From Neocallimastix lanati (nom. inval.) (Eukaryota > Neocallimastigomycota > Neocallimastigomycetes > Neocallimastigales > Neocallimastigaceae), in NCBI GenBank assembly GCA_016946835.1, contig JACVTC010000050.1, positions 327,501 to 380,000 on the forward strand: a stretch of DNA of 52,500 nucleotides. Direction: 5' to 3'. Positions within the stretch are counted from its first letter, which is position 1. Every line of letters begins with the position of its first letter. The notes under the pieces are model-generated. The model made no database searches, was not told the DNA's origin, and saw only the letters and a list, made by a program, of their open reading frames with translations. Both the position numbers and the translations under genes were made by a program. Shown one piece after another: positions 39,588 to 50,766 of the stretch.

Positions 39588-40075
39588 TTTTAATAGCATA
39601 TTATGCATATGTTGATATATGTGTATGATATATGATAGTTATGCAAAACCTAGCTAGTTTTAACTTATGATCTTATAACATCAATATGCTAAATATATGC
39701 TCAATATGCATTAAACAAAGTCAAAAATAAATAATTAAATTAAAAAAAAAAAAAAACATAGACTTGCACATATGGGTACCCATCTCCCATATGGCTATAC
39801 AGTTATTAATTAACTGTAAGGTGATGAGTTATTGGCATACTGTATCAGCTTCGCCGCTCTCAATCATCGTTACACACTGCCTGGAGATGCATTCCTAACG
39901 TTCCTACATATATCTCTAATGACCACGAGCATCAGAACGGAATCATTAACACCTCCCTAGTGGGTGTAATCATTGGCGATTGGAAATTTTACAATCATCA
40001 AGGTGAAAATTGAGTGAAATAATCATTTGAGGGAAAGTCTTATGAATATCACGTGTGGTTTCATGATATCACAGG

Positions 40076-40099
40076 TGATATGCGGGACTTTTATGTGCA

Positions 40100-40138
<39 letters not shown>

Positions 40139-40556
40139 CTAGGAATAAACTTTATTTAATAATATTTTAATAATAAAAAATACATGAAGTTTATGTGCAA
40201 TAATTTATAAGCAGTGGGTTTTAAATAATGGTAGTTTAGTAAATTCTATTAATAAAATTATAATATTCGTACAATTAAATAATAATTCTAATTCCTAAAA
40301 TTTTGCAAGAGAGTTCTCTATTTCTAATATAAATAATTTAATTTATAAGAAATAGGTAATATATTAATTACATATTCTAATATATAGAACTATATAAATT
40401 TTATATAAATTAAAGTATTATAATTATTATAATTATAATAATATATATTGAAATAAAATAAAATAAAATAATTATTATCAAAAAGATATAAATTTAATAT
40501 TTAATAATTATTATTAAATATACAAATATGTTACTACACATATTTGTTTTATATCA
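40076..40556 (-). repeat. LTR of element X (3' LTR in element sense)
   Basis: Homologous to 50362-50737 over its full length apart from a 100-bp interruption (LINE tail plus its target duplication) at 40103-40202 and a few substitutions. The LTRs differ visibly, so X is clearly older than the Gypsy element inside it. Confidence 0.88.
40103..40189 (-). mobile_element. 87-bp LINE 3' tail inside the X LTR
   Basis: The insertion is 33 T's followed by ~54 bp (AGACTAGGAATAAACTTTAT ... TACATGAA) that match the 3' end of the LINE at 16805-16855. It is bounded by a perfect 13-bp duplication TTTATGTGCAATA at 40090-40102 and 40190-40202; the other X LTR has this site uninterrupted. It is an extremely 5'-truncated minus-strand insertion of the same LINE family. 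Confidence 0.94.
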
Positions 40557-40645
40557 GAAATGCCCTTGCTAAAAATTAAATTATATATTTTTTTTTATAA
40601 AAGAAAATATAAGGTTTAATTAAAATAAATAATAATTTTAAAATT

Positions 40646-41509
40646 TTATTTTCTTTTATATTTATAATTCCTATTTGTCCGTTTGGTATCTACGCGATTG
40701 TTGCTATAATTAATAATCTCCTTTAACGCGATTTCAGGTTTGGGCATCATAATTTTATAAATATTTATTTTATTTTTATCATTATTTTGAATATAAATAT
40801 ATGGAATTTTAATTATTTTTTTAATTTTATTAATTTTATTTTCTTATCATTATCTATATTTATAATATTACTAAAATCAACCGGTGAATTATTATTATTA
40901 ATTTTTCTTTCTTTTATATTAGTAATATTATTAACTGAATAATTTTTTTTTATAAATTGTTCATTTTTATTAGCATTTGAAGTAATTTGAATATTATCTA
41001 CTTTTGAATTGTTACTATCAATAATATTTATTTCCGTAACCAAACCAGAAGTTATAGATTTATTAATTCTATTGATAATGCTATCAACTTTAACAGATTC
41101 ATTAATATTTATTTCTTCTTTTACAATTGTATGACTATTTATTTTATTTCTTATATTTTCAGAATTATTAATAATATTTTTATTTTTACTATTTGAATTA
41201 ATATTTTCCTTATTATTTATTATTACAATACTATTAATCTCAATACTATTATTTTGATTTTCTTAATATTGGCACTACTTTTAATATTATTTTTATTTTC
41301 TTCTTTAGTAATTATAATATTATTGTTTGTTTTACATTTGCTATTACTATTATTTACTAATTTATTATTTTCTCTGAAATTATCCAATTTTAACGCGTTT
41401 AATTTATTTAGTTTCGCGTTTATTATGTCATCAACCGTGTCATTTTTAGTATTATTAATTTTATTACTATTATTGTTATTATTATTATAAATGTTATTAT
41501 TATTATAAA

Positions 41510-41540
<31 letters not shown>

Positions 41541-42056
41541 TTCTTCATTTTTATTGATTCTTTTATTTAAAACAGATAATTTTTCAAGTTCAGCTACCAC
41601 TCTAAATTCAGAAGTTCCTTGTTTCAAAAGAATTAAATTGTCGCTTGGGTCAATAATAATTCCTAATTCTCTTTGTGTTTTAAAATTCAAACTAACATCA
41701 TAAAATGGATTTTCTTTCTCAACTACTCTGAATATTACATTTTTTTGAACACCACAAATAGTTAAATTTAAAATTGTAAGTTTAGTTATTCCAGTAATAC
41801 TTGAGTCATCAATACAATGATTAAGAATATATTTTTCCAGAAAACTACAATTTACCAAATTATTTTCACCGTATCCTTTTGAAATACACCTAGCTTCCTT
41901 ATTATCAACAAGAGCTAATATTCCCATTGATTCACCATCTACAAACTCATCTAATTCATCCACGTCATCGCTAACTCCAGTTTCAAATCTACCTTTTTGA
42001 ATTAACAATTTTAACAATTGTAATTTTTCTGTTAGGTTATCTTGATTTATATCCAT
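40646..42056 (-). pseudogene. Retropepsin-like, Asn-rich ORF of element X (frameshifted)
   Basis: ATG at 42056 opens 277 codons to 41223. The same protein continues in a second frame through 40813 and a third to a stop at 40646-40648; both shifts occur at A-runs. Residues ~40-155 resemble a retroviral-type aspartic protease: ILALVDNKEARCIS stands where active enzymes have A-L-x-D-T/S-G-A-x-x-x-F-I-S. It continues SSITGITKLTILNLTICG and FYDVSLNFKTQRELGIIIDP, where the family has I-L-G-x-D-F. Asp51 is kept but T/S-G is replaced by Asn-Lys, and the I-L-G turn by S-L-N, so proteolysis is not expected. A long poly-Asn/Lys linker and a basic C-terminus (KRTNRNYKYKRK) follow. It may be a Gag-like structural protein; the function is unknown. 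Confidence 0.6.
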
Positions 42057-42129
42057 TTTATTTCTATATCTATTTTTAAAATGTACTATTAATTAATATT
42101 ATTAAATATACTACTATTAAAATACACAA

Positions 42130-42773
42130 TGTAACGAAATCTTCAGTTAGTAAAATTAGAACCTTGGTTCAATGGTTAGTTACATTGACCATGACCAATA
42201 CTTCATGGGTTCGACTCACACCTCAACCCATTTTGCATTGATAATTATTTTATTAATTATTTTATTAATTATTAATAATATCTTCTTGAATATTCTTTCT
42301 GTATAAAATTATAGAAAGTTAAAGATTCTTTCGGTTTGTAATTTAACCGAAATGAATTTAGAAATTCTTATTATATAAATTATTTTATTCTTTTTTGATA
42401 AGATTCATTTTCATCAATTAAAATCTATATTCTAGAAACTTTACATTATTAATTATTACAAACATATTTCTAAATATTTCTTTAAAATTATTTTTACATG
42501 TTAAAACTGTTTTTCCGTTAAAAGTATAAATAGTGCGAACTTCACGAATGAAAATATTTTTCTTCGTGCTTTTATTAATAATAATTAACGTATAAGTAAT
42601 TCGAAATATTACCTTGTTGATTAATATTAATAATTATTTTAAATTTTATAATTAATAAAAAATATTTCTAATAAAACGAATTATTTATACAGATAGTGTA
42701 AACCTATTGAGTTTTCTCCTTTCTGTGTTTCTATATCTCATCCCGCCTTTACAATAGAAGCACCTCCGTTACA
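42130..42773 (+). repeat. 5' LTR of the chromovirus
   Basis: Identical by eye to 49156-49799. Near its start it has TGGTTCAATGG (42165-42175) and GGTTCGACTCA (42208-42218), which match RNA polymerase III A-box and B-box consensus sequences at tRNA spacing. The acceptor and D stems do not pair, so it is not a tRNA gene. Confidence 0.95.
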
Positions 42774-43246
42774 ATAAAAGCACCTGCTAATCCAAGCCCT
42801 CAATTCCTTTGCGCTATCCCGCAGACATTCTACCGCACTTTTAGGAATTCTACTTTCTTAATATCTTTTGGCAATCGTTGGGTTTCTACTTTTACTAATA
42901 CCTACTCTTCCGGTTCTCTCTATCTTAATCTAATAATCTTTGAATAAATCTTTTTATCTACTATCTCTTTAATACCGGACTTCTATATCTTTTAATCTCG
43001 GATTCTATCTCCTCCCAGACGAATAATTACTGCCTATTGATTCCTATTCAAATTATCACCTTGTCTGTTTTGAGTTACCCTCACTATTATATAATTCAAT
43101 CCTTTGTATTTATTATATTACCGGATAATCCTAATCCTATAGTTATTGAAATTAATTCTTATAACAAAAATTCTTGTACTACCCGATCAAATAATTCAAT
43201 TTAAATTTGTACTACCCTATTAAGATAAAACTTGCATTACCTTAAC

Positions 43247-43292
<46 letters not shown>

Positions 43293-43547
43293 TAGATAAT
43301 ATTAAATTAATCTTGTATTACCTTAACCCTTTAAAATTAATTCTAATATTTACCAACAAAATTAATTTATAATTAGATAAATAATATTAAATTAATTTAG
43401 TAAGAAAAATTTTTAATTTTTAGATAAATATTTTAGATTAATTTAGTGAATAAATCAATTAGTTCTAGATAAATAAAAAAAAAAAAAAAAAAAATTTTTT
43501 TTCATTTAATTTATTACAAAAATAATAAATTTTTTAAATTAGCTTAG

Positions 43548-43585
<38 letters not shown>

Positions 43586-44633
43586 ATAATAATAATAATA
43601 TTAATAATTGTAATAATAATTTTTTATTTTTAATTATTTTAATAAATTACTTGCTTGAAATAATAGCAAGAAAAACCTGTTCAATTTTATTTTTTTTTAT
43701 TTATTTATTTAAAAAGGCGTTTATACGAGCGAATAGAGCTCATATACAGAGTTAGAAGAATTATCTTCTTTAGTGTTGCACTCGACGAATAGATTTGGTT
43801 CTAGACTAGGTAAAACTCTATAAGAGAGCACCGTAGCCTATTATAAAGGAAAACGGTTCTAGGTTTGCAACAACTCTGGCGAATAAGGAGCTTACGTCAC
43901 CGAAGGCGTAAGATTAAAATTATATAGTATTTTAAAATTTTATTTCGTGCTTACTCGCGGCACTAGTTATAATAGTACTGACGGTTTTTTCTATAGTTGT
44001 GAGTCAATAGTACTATTCTATTTTATCAATTAATAATTTTATAATTAATATTATAATTTTATAATTAAGAAAACAAAGATTAAAATATAAATATAAGGTT
44101 TATACGACTTCCAAAGCGACAGAAGTTGGTCTCTGTTTTCGTAACATTTTAGTGTTCAGATACTATTGATATAGGGGAAAATAATTTGTTTTATTCTTTT
44201 CAGCTAACAATAAGTTAGACATAATAAAGAATCTAACAATATTACTTCCTTTTGTCTATAAGACATTAACAATCGATTTTATCTGCGTTATCACTAAAAG
44301 GCTAAAGGAACTTATCGTATAAAACTTTGATAGATTATATATTTAGTTGGTCCAATACTATATAATCTAGTTTATATTTCAGTAATTTTTGATAAATAAT
44401 TATAAAATAGAAATATTCAATTATAAAATATTATTAAGTGTTATTAAAATTTTGTGTTCTTATCCATTAACCTTGGAAACCCCCAATAAACAACTTTTGA
44501 ACTTTTGGAATCTCTACTACCTATTTACCTTTTGGATTATTGGAATCTCTACTACCACTTTGGGAACTTCTGGATTCTACCGCCTATTCTTTACCTTTGA
44601 AAACTTATTCTACTTTACCTTATTTATTTTAAT
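42774..44633 (+). other. Chromovirus 5' leader
   Basis: An untranslated region of ~1.86 kb between LTR and Gag. It starts with ATAAAAGCACCTGCTAA, which together with the last LTR bases forms a near-duplicate of ACAATAGAAGCACCT across the junction. No classical TGG-starting primer-binding site follows the LTR, so priming is unresolved. It contains two long A-runs (about 43251-43288 and 43551-43582), a GC-richer block at 43720-44000, and a 92-codon ORF (44389-44667) that overlaps the Gag start and has no recognisable domain. Confidence 0.7.
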
Positions 44634-47600
44634 ATGGACAACTATTATCAAGAAAATCCTACTTTAAAGGACGGTTTTGCTGGTGATCGTCGATTCTTTA
44701 AAGGATTTCTAGCTAAAATGGAACTTATTTTTATGATTCAACCGGAAAGATTTGCAAACGATGAAGCTAAAGTAATCTATATCATTTCTCGTTTGTATGG
44801 AAACGCCATGAATTGGGCTGCTACCCTTATTGAAAACCAAGATCCTTGTCTCCTTAATTATAATCAATTCATTGCAAGACTAAAATCAGTATTTGGAAGC
44901 TACGATTCTACCTTTATTGCGAACCAGAAATTAAGAACAATCAAACAAAAACGAATTGGTGAAGTCAGAAATTATATTTTAGAATTTAATAAATACGCCG
45001 ATGAATCTTCTTGGAATGAAGAAGCCAAGATGGACGCCTTTCTTGCCGGTCTACATGACCATATTGCTACTAGAATTTTAGAAATGTTTCCTGGACCTCA
45101 AACCCTCTTTGCTATGCAAACAATTGCATCGAGAATCGATAATCGTATTTCTACTCACAGACAATTCTCCAATCTTCAAGGTCAAAATTCAAATAATAGT
45201 ACTAATAATAAAAATAAAAAAGGCAAAAAATCATTCTTTTTCCAAAAGCAATTTAAATCCAAACCTCATGGACCTCTATCTCAAGAAGAAAAAGAAAGAA
45301 GAAGAAGAGAAAATCTTTGTTTGTATTGTGGATCCTCTGAACATTCTCTCGACAATTGTCCACTTAAAAATAAATATAAAAATAAAAATAAACCTTCATC
45401 AAGTAGCACTTATGTTTCTAATCCCGAATCAAAACCTATTTCTAGACCTAGAGTTTCTGACTCAAATCTTCCTATTTACGAATTTTCTTTAAGTATTGAT
45501 AATACAAATTCTACCGCTAAAATTCTACTCGATACTGGTTCTCAAATCAATTTAATGGATATCTACTATATTAAAGAAAATAATATCCCGTATTCAACCA
45601 AAACTAATTTCCCTAAGGTATCTGGCATCGGTGGAAAGCAAACTATTCTTGGTAAAACTCTTCCTATTTCCATCACTTATAAAAATCACAAATGTAAAAC
45701 TCAATTCTATGTGGTTGACCTTCCTTCTTATTGTGCTATTTTAGGTTTCGAATGGATTTCTACTCACAATCTCGACATTGACTTCAAAAATAAAGTTTTA
45801 AGATTCAATTCCAATCATTGTATTGAAAATTGTTTAATCATTCCTAATTCCTTTACTACCCATATTTCTGAAAATGAAACCTTAACCACTGAAGACGAAA
45901 AACTTAAAGATACTGATATTCAAGAATTATTACCAACACAGCTTATTCCATTCAAGGATGTTTTTAACGAAAAATCCGCTAATGAATTACCTCCTCATCG
46001 TCCTTATGATTGCGAGATTAAACTTAAGCAAAATGCAAAACTTCATTATGGCCCAATTTATCCCCTAACTGAAAAAGAATCTCTAGTCTTAAAGAAATAT
46101 ATTAAAGAAAATGAAAACAAAAAATTTATTAGAAAATCTAAATCTCCAGCTGCTGCTTCTGTTTTCTTTGTTCCTAAGAAAGACGTGAATGATCTTAGGC
46201 TAGTTGTAGACTATCGACCTTTAAACGAAGTCACCATCCGTGATTCATACCCTCTTCCACTAATTAATGATATGTTAGAAAATCTTAGTAATGGTAAAGT
46301 CTTCTCAAAATTAGATCTACGTTCAGCATATAATTTGATAAGGATCAAAGAAGGTGACGAATATAAAACAGCATTCACATGCAAATATGGTCACTATGAG
46401 TATCTAGTCATGCCTTTTGGACTAAAAAATGCTCCAGCGGTTTTTCAACATTTCATTAATGACATATTTGAAGACATTATTGGTTCTTTCGTTTATTGCT
46501 ATATTGATGATATAATTATCTTTTCTCCTGACATGGATACTCACTTTCAACATCTTATTGAAGTTTTAAAAAGACTAAGAAAAGCTGGTTTATATGCAAA
46601 ATTGGAAAAATGTGAATTTTGCGTACCATTCCTGGACTTCCTTGGTCACAGAATTTCTTCAGATGGAATATTTATGGACCCTAAAAAAGTTTCTTCCATT
46701 TTAGAATGGCCTATTCCTAAAAATATAAAAGAATTACAATCATTTCTCGGACTAGCGAATTATTATCGACGATTTATTCCTAGCTTTGCATCTATTGCTC
46801 ATCCTCTTCATTGCTTACTAAAGAAAAACTCTAAATTTAATTGGTCTACTGAAACTCAAATCGCATTCGATAACATCAAATCAAAATTTTCTTCTGCTCC
46901 TATTCTTGTCTATCCTAATCGCGAACTTCCTTTCATGGTTGAAACTGACAGTAGTAATTTCGCCATAGGTGCAATCTTATCCCAAACTACTCCTAAAGAT
47001 AATAAAATTCATCCAGTTGCTTTCTTCTCTAGATCCCTTAATTCTGCTGAAAGAAACTATCCCATATATGATAAAGAACTTTTAGCTATAGTCGATGCAC
47101 TTGAACACTGGAGACACCTTCTTAAAGGAACCGACACGCCTTTCACCGTTTTTTCAGATCATCGCAACCTACTTTATCAAAAGAAACCAGAAAAGATGAC
47201 TCAACGTTTGGTTCGTTGGGCTTTATTTCTTTCTGAATTTAACTTCAAAATTGTTTACCGCTCCGGATCAAATAATGGTAAACCTGACGCTTTATCCAGA
47301 AGACCAGATTATGCTTCTAATAATGATGACCCATCATCTGATATTCCATTCACAGTTCTTCGTCCCGAAAACTTTTGTGCTGTCGCAACTCTTGTTTCTT
47401 CTCTTAATGATCAAATTCTTCAAGAATACAAAAATGATGAATTCTACTCTGACACATACAATCAACTTAATTCAGAATACCAAGAAATACCCTCTAAACT
47501 TAATGATTTCTCAATTAGCAACAGCTTTCTTTTATTCAAAAATAAAATTTATGTTCCTCCAAATTGTAGATCTTCTATTCTTAATATTTGTCATGATTCC

Positions 47601-48821
47601 CCTTCTGCTGGACACTTTGGTATAAAGAAAACTATTAATCTAATTAATCGTGATTTCTGGTGGCCTTCCTTGCAATCTGATGTTAAAGACTATATCCGTT
47701 CTTGTGATGTCTGTTCCCGCTCTAAAGACTCTAGACATAAGCCTTACGGTTTTCTTAATCCTCTGGACATTCCTTGTAAACCCTGGATTTCTATTTCAAT
47801 GGATTTTATTACTGATCTTCCCGTTTCTAATGGTTACACTTGTATCTTTGTTGTCACAGACAGATTTACTAAAATGAGTCATTTTATTCCGTTCCCTAAA
47901 GTACCCTCTGCTGCTGATACGGCTTCGGCTTTTATGAACAATATTTTTCGTATTCATGGACTTCCTTCCGAAATCATTTCTGATAGAGGTTCTCAATTCA
48001 CTTCAAAATTTTGGTCAGCTATTTGTAAATCTTTCAATATCACAACGAAACTTGCTTCTCCCTTCCATCACCAAACCAATGGTTTAACGGAGAGGGTGAA
48101 CTCCGTTATTGAACAATACTTAAGATGTTATTCAAACTTTAAAGGTTCTGACTGGTATAATTTTTTATTCCTAGCAGAATTCAGTTATAATAATTCAATT
48201 CAAGAATCAATTAAGCACTCACCTTTTTATGCAAACTATGGATATAATCCAAGATATTCACCATCAATTCCAAACAGTACAGATGTTCCTAGAGCTGATG
48301 AATTTACAAAAGACCTTTCAGAATTATTCAAAACACTTAATGGAAATTTACAACAAGCAAGAAAAAAGCAAGAAGAATTCGCAAACAAACATCGTATTGA
48401 AGCTCCAAATTTTGAACCTGGTGATAAAGTGTGGATTAATAGTTCACTTATAATTCATAATGGAAATAAAAAACTTAAACCCAGAAAACTTGGTCCATAT
48501 AAAATCATTAAGAAAATTTCTCCCGTTTCATATAAGTTAGACTTACCAAAAGAAATCAAAATCCATCCTGTAATACATGTTTCTGAACTTGAACCATTTT
48601 ATGAAGATCACTTTGGACGAAAGAAAGAACCACCACCACCGGTAATTATTGACAATGAAGAAGAATACGAAGTTGAAAAAATTCTTGATAAAAGAAAACA
48701 TTATGGCAAAACCCAATATCTTATTAAATGGAAAGGCTATCCTTTATCTGAAGCATCTTGGGAACCCGAAGAAAACTTAAATTGCCCTAAACTCTTAAAA
48801 GAATTTAACAAAAATAACTAA
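44634..48821 (+). CDS. Chromovirus Gag-Pol polyprotein, 1,395 aa, intact
   Basis: A single ORF without a frameshift. In order: Gag (about 10-170); a CX2CX4HX4C zinc knuckle (Cys229, Cys232, His237, Cys242); aspartic protease with DTGS at 300-303 and AILGFEW after it; RT with [12 protein letters not shown], the QHFINDIF region and active site YIDD at 623-626; RNase H with [12 protein letters not shown] (Asp772). Integrase follows, with an HHCC zinc site (His987, His994, Cys1024, Cys1027) and catalytic Asp1057, Asp1117 and Glu1153 (D,D35E). Then a GPY/F module (GPY at 1287-1289) and a C-terminal chromodomain (about 1345-1390, [21 protein letters not shown]). The chromodomain usually steers integration to modified chromatin. 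All catalytic residues are present, so the element may be active. Codon use is less AT-extreme than its surroundings. Confidence 0.97.
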   Translation: MDNYYQENPTLKDGFAGDRRFFKGFLAKMELIFMIQPERFANDEAKVIYIISRLYGNAMNWAATLIENQDPCLLNYNQFIARLKSVFGSYDSTFIANQKLRTIKQKRIGEVRNYILEFNKYADESSWNEEAKMDAFLAGLHDHIATRILEMFPGPQTLFAMQTIASRIDNRISTHRQFSNLQGQNSNNSTNNKNKKGKKSFFFQKQFKSKPHGPLSQEEKERRRRENLCLYCGSSEHSLDNCPLKNKYKNKNKPSSSSTYVSNPESKPISRPRVSDSNLPIYEFSLSIDNTNSTAKILLDTGSQINLMDIYYIKENNIPYSTKTNFPKVSGIGGKQTILGKTLPISITYKNHKCKTQFYVVDLPSYCAILGFEWISTHNLDIDFKNKVLRFNSNHCIENCLIIPNSFTTHISENETLTTEDEKLKDTDIQELLPTQLIPFKDVFNEKSANELPPHRPYDCEIKLKQNAKLHYGPIYPLTEKESLVLKKYIKENENKKFIRKSKSPAAASVFFVPKKDVNDLRLVVDYRPLNEVTIRDSYPLPLINDMLENLSNGKVFSKLDLRSAYNLIRIKEGDEYKTAFTCKYGHYEYLVMPFGLKNAPAVFQHFINDIFEDIIGSFVYCYIDDIIIFSPDMDTHFQHLIEVLKRLRKAGLYAKLEKCEFCVPFLDFLGHRISSDGIFMDPKKVSSILEWPIPKNIKELQSFLGLANYYRRFIPSFASIAHPLHCLLKKNSKFNWSTETQIAFDNIKSKFSSAPILVYPNRELPFMVETDSSNFAIGAILSQTTPKDNKIHPVAFFSRSLNSAERNYPIYDKELLAIVDALEHWRHLLKGTDTPFTVFSDHRNLLYQKKPEKMTQRLVRWALFLSEFNFKIVYRSGSNNGKPDALSRRPDYASNNDDPSSDIPFTVLRPENFCAVATLVSSLNDQILQEYKNDEFYSDTYNQLNSEYQEIPSKLNDFSISNSFLLFKNKIYVPPNCRSSILNICHDSPSAGHFGIKKTINLINRDFWWPSLQSDVKDYIRSCDVCSRSKDSRHKPYGFLNPLDIPCKPWISISMDFITDLPVSNGYTCIFVVTDRFTKMSHFIPFPKVPSAADTASAFMNNIFRIHGLPSEIISDRGSQFTSKFWSAICKSFNITTKLASPFHHQTNGLTERVNSVIEQYLRCYSNFKGSDWYNFLFLAEFSYNNSIQESIKHSPFYANYGYNPRYSPSIPNSTDVPRADEFTKDLSELFKTLNGNLQQARKKQEEFANKHRIEAPNFEPGDKVWINSSLIIHNGNKKLKPRKLGPYKIIKKISPVSYKLDLPKEIKIHPVIHVSELEPFYEDHFGRKKEPPPPVIIDNEEEYEVEKILDKRKHYGKTQYLIKWKGYPLSEASWEPEENLNCPKLLKEFNKNN

Positions 48822-49155
48822 AATTAAAACTTGAAAATGAATCTTCACTTTATTAATATCAAACTTATATTAATTTATTAATATCAATATTACTAAATAT
48901 TATTTTATATTATTAAATATTATTAATATTCATGTATTCTTATTATACATTATATTCATGTAACTTTATTAATATCATGTAATTTTATTCAAAAAAAAGT
49001 TCGTACTATAAAATGGTTAATTATTATTTTTATTTTATTTTATTTTAGTTTAGTTTAGTTTAATTTAGTTTAGTTTAGTTTAGTTTGCTTAATTTTAGTA
49101 TAAGTTATGCCTAACTGTTAGATTCGTCTGGTATCCGAATCCTGGAGGCGGACCA
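48822..49155 (+). other. Chromovirus 3' untranslated region
   Basis: AT-rich sequence with a (TTTAG)n array at about 49046-49086, followed by a less AT-rich stretch ending in a polypurine-like tract directly before the 3' LTR. Confidence 0.75.
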
Positions 49156-49799
49156 TGTAACGAAATCTTCAGTTAGTAAAATTAGAACCTTGGTTCAATG
49201 GTTAGTTACATTGACCATGACCAATACTTCATGGGTTCGACTCACACCTCAACCCATTTTGCATTGATAATTATTTTATTAATTATTTTATTAATTATTA
49301 ATAATATCTTCTTGAATATTCTTTCTGTATAAAATTATAGAAAGTTAAAGATTCTTTCGGTTTGTAATTTAACCGAAATGAATTTAGAAATTCTTATTAT
49401 ATAAATTATTTTATTCTTTTTTGATAAGATTCATTTTCATCAATTAAAATCTATATTCTAGAAACTTTACATTATTAATTATTACAAACATATTTCTAAA
49501 TATTTCTTTAAAATTATTTTTACATGTTAAAACTGTTTTTCCGTTAAAAGTATAAATAGTGCGAACTTCACGAATGAAAATATTTTTCTTCGTGCTTTTA
49601 TTAATAATAATTAACGTATAAGTAATTCGAAATATTACCTTGTTGATTAATATTAATAATTATTTTAAATTTTATAATTAATAAAAAATATTTCTAATAA
49701 AACGAATTATTTATACAGATAGTGTAAACCTATTGAGTTTTCTCCTTTCTGTGTTTCTATATCTCATCCCGCCTTTACAATAGAAGCACCTCCGTTACA
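49156..49799 (+). repeat. 3' LTR of the chromovirus
   Basis: 644 bp, same length and sequence by eye as the 5' LTR, followed by the CACAA target duplicate. Confidence 0.96.
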
Positions 49800-50339
49800 C
49801 ACAATATTTTTATCTTATTGTACTTATATATATTGTAATTTTATTCCTAAGTTTTAACACTTTTAAACTACACTATTTATATCTTCCTACTCTTATTTTA
49901 TTTAAAAAAATATTCCTATTATATATTTTATCTAAATTATTCACTAAAATGCTAATTAAAATAGCAATATTTTTACTATTTCACTCTCTAATTATTATTA
50001 TTATTATCCTACTTTAACTACCTTACTTTTAACACTAACACTATATTAATAAATTATTTATATATATATTTTTATTAGATTTCCGAATATTTAATTATTT
50101 TAAAACAATTTATTTAAATTATACTAAAATGAATGAAATAACATATATTGTATAATTTTCTCTTCACCGAAGATAAAATAACTATAAATAACTAATAAAA
50201 AAAATTAAAAATCTATATCCTAAATTATATATATATTAATCCTAACTAAAGAGAATTTATATAAATATATACGGATTTATAATTAATTAACAAAATTACT
50301 AAACACCACTACTTATAAATTATTTTTTACACAGCATAT

Positions 50340-50356
50340 CCCCGATATCTCCACCA
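50340..50356 (-). other. Putative primer-binding site of element X
   Basis: On the minus strand TGGTGGAGATATCGGGG begins a few bases after the LTR end. Its complement ends in CCACCA, as expected for a tRNA 3' end. Which tRNA is not known from the sequence. Confidence 0.55.
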
Positions 50357-50361
50357 ATTTT

Positions 50362-50737
50362 TGATATGCTGGACTTTTATGTGCAATAATTTATAAGCAG
50401 TGGGTTTTAAATAATGGTAGTTTAGTAAATTTTATTAATAAAATTATAATATTTGTACAATTAAATAATAATTCTAATTCCTAAAATTTTACAAGAGAGT
50501 TCTCTATTTCTAATATAAATAATTTAATTTATAAGAAATAGGTAATATATTAATTACATATTCTAATATATAGAACTATATAAATTTTATATGAAATAAA
50601 GTATTATAATTATTATAATTATAATAATATATATTGAAATAAAATAAAATAATTATTATCAAAAAGATATAAATTTAATATGTAACAATTATTATTAAAT
50701 ATACAAATATGTTACTACACATATTTGTTTTATATCA
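50362..50737 (-). repeat. LTR of element X (5' LTR in element sense)
   Basis: 376 bp, TGATAT...ATATCA, uninterrupted homologue of 40076-40556. It retains the empty site (TTTATGTGCAATA once) for the LINE tail seen in the other copy. Confidence 0.9.
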
Positions 50738-50766
50738 CAGGATAGAAACCTCATCCGATTATTTGG

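Larger units (their letters stand above)
42130..49799 (+). mobile_element. Full-length Ty3/Gypsy chromovirus
   Basis: A 7,670-bp element with two 644-bp LTRs (42130-42773, 49156-49799) that read as identical by eye, beginning TGTAACG and ending GTTACA. It is flanked by a 5-bp duplication CACAA (42125-42129 and 49800-49804). It contains a long leader, one intact Gag-Pol ORF and a purine-rich tract GGAGGCGGA (49144-49152) just before the 3' LTR. Identical LTRs plus an open ORF mean a very recent insertion. It lies inside element X, 73 bp upstream of the X ORF start. Confidence 0.97.
40076..50737 (-). mobile_element. LTR retroelement X (non-autonomous), interrupted by a Ty3/Gypsy element and a LINE tail
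   Basis: Direct repeats at 40076-40556 and 50362-50737 both start TGATAT and end ATATCA, typical TG..CA LTR ends. They are about 380 bp once the LINE insertion in the left one is removed, and are flanked by CAGG on both sides. On the minus strand, six bases after the right-hand LTR, TGGTGGAGATATCGGGG (50356-50340) looks like a primer-binding site pairing with a tRNA 3' end in CCA. Without its own insertions X would be about 2.9 kb. Its only coding content is the broken retropepsin-like ORF at 40646-42056. No RT, RNase H or integrase is present, so it must rely on another element. Confidence 0.82.

Noticed and set aside
42158-42230. A tRNA gene in the chromovirus LTR
   Set aside because: A/B boxes are present, but the acceptor and D stems do not pair and it lies inside the LTR in both copies.
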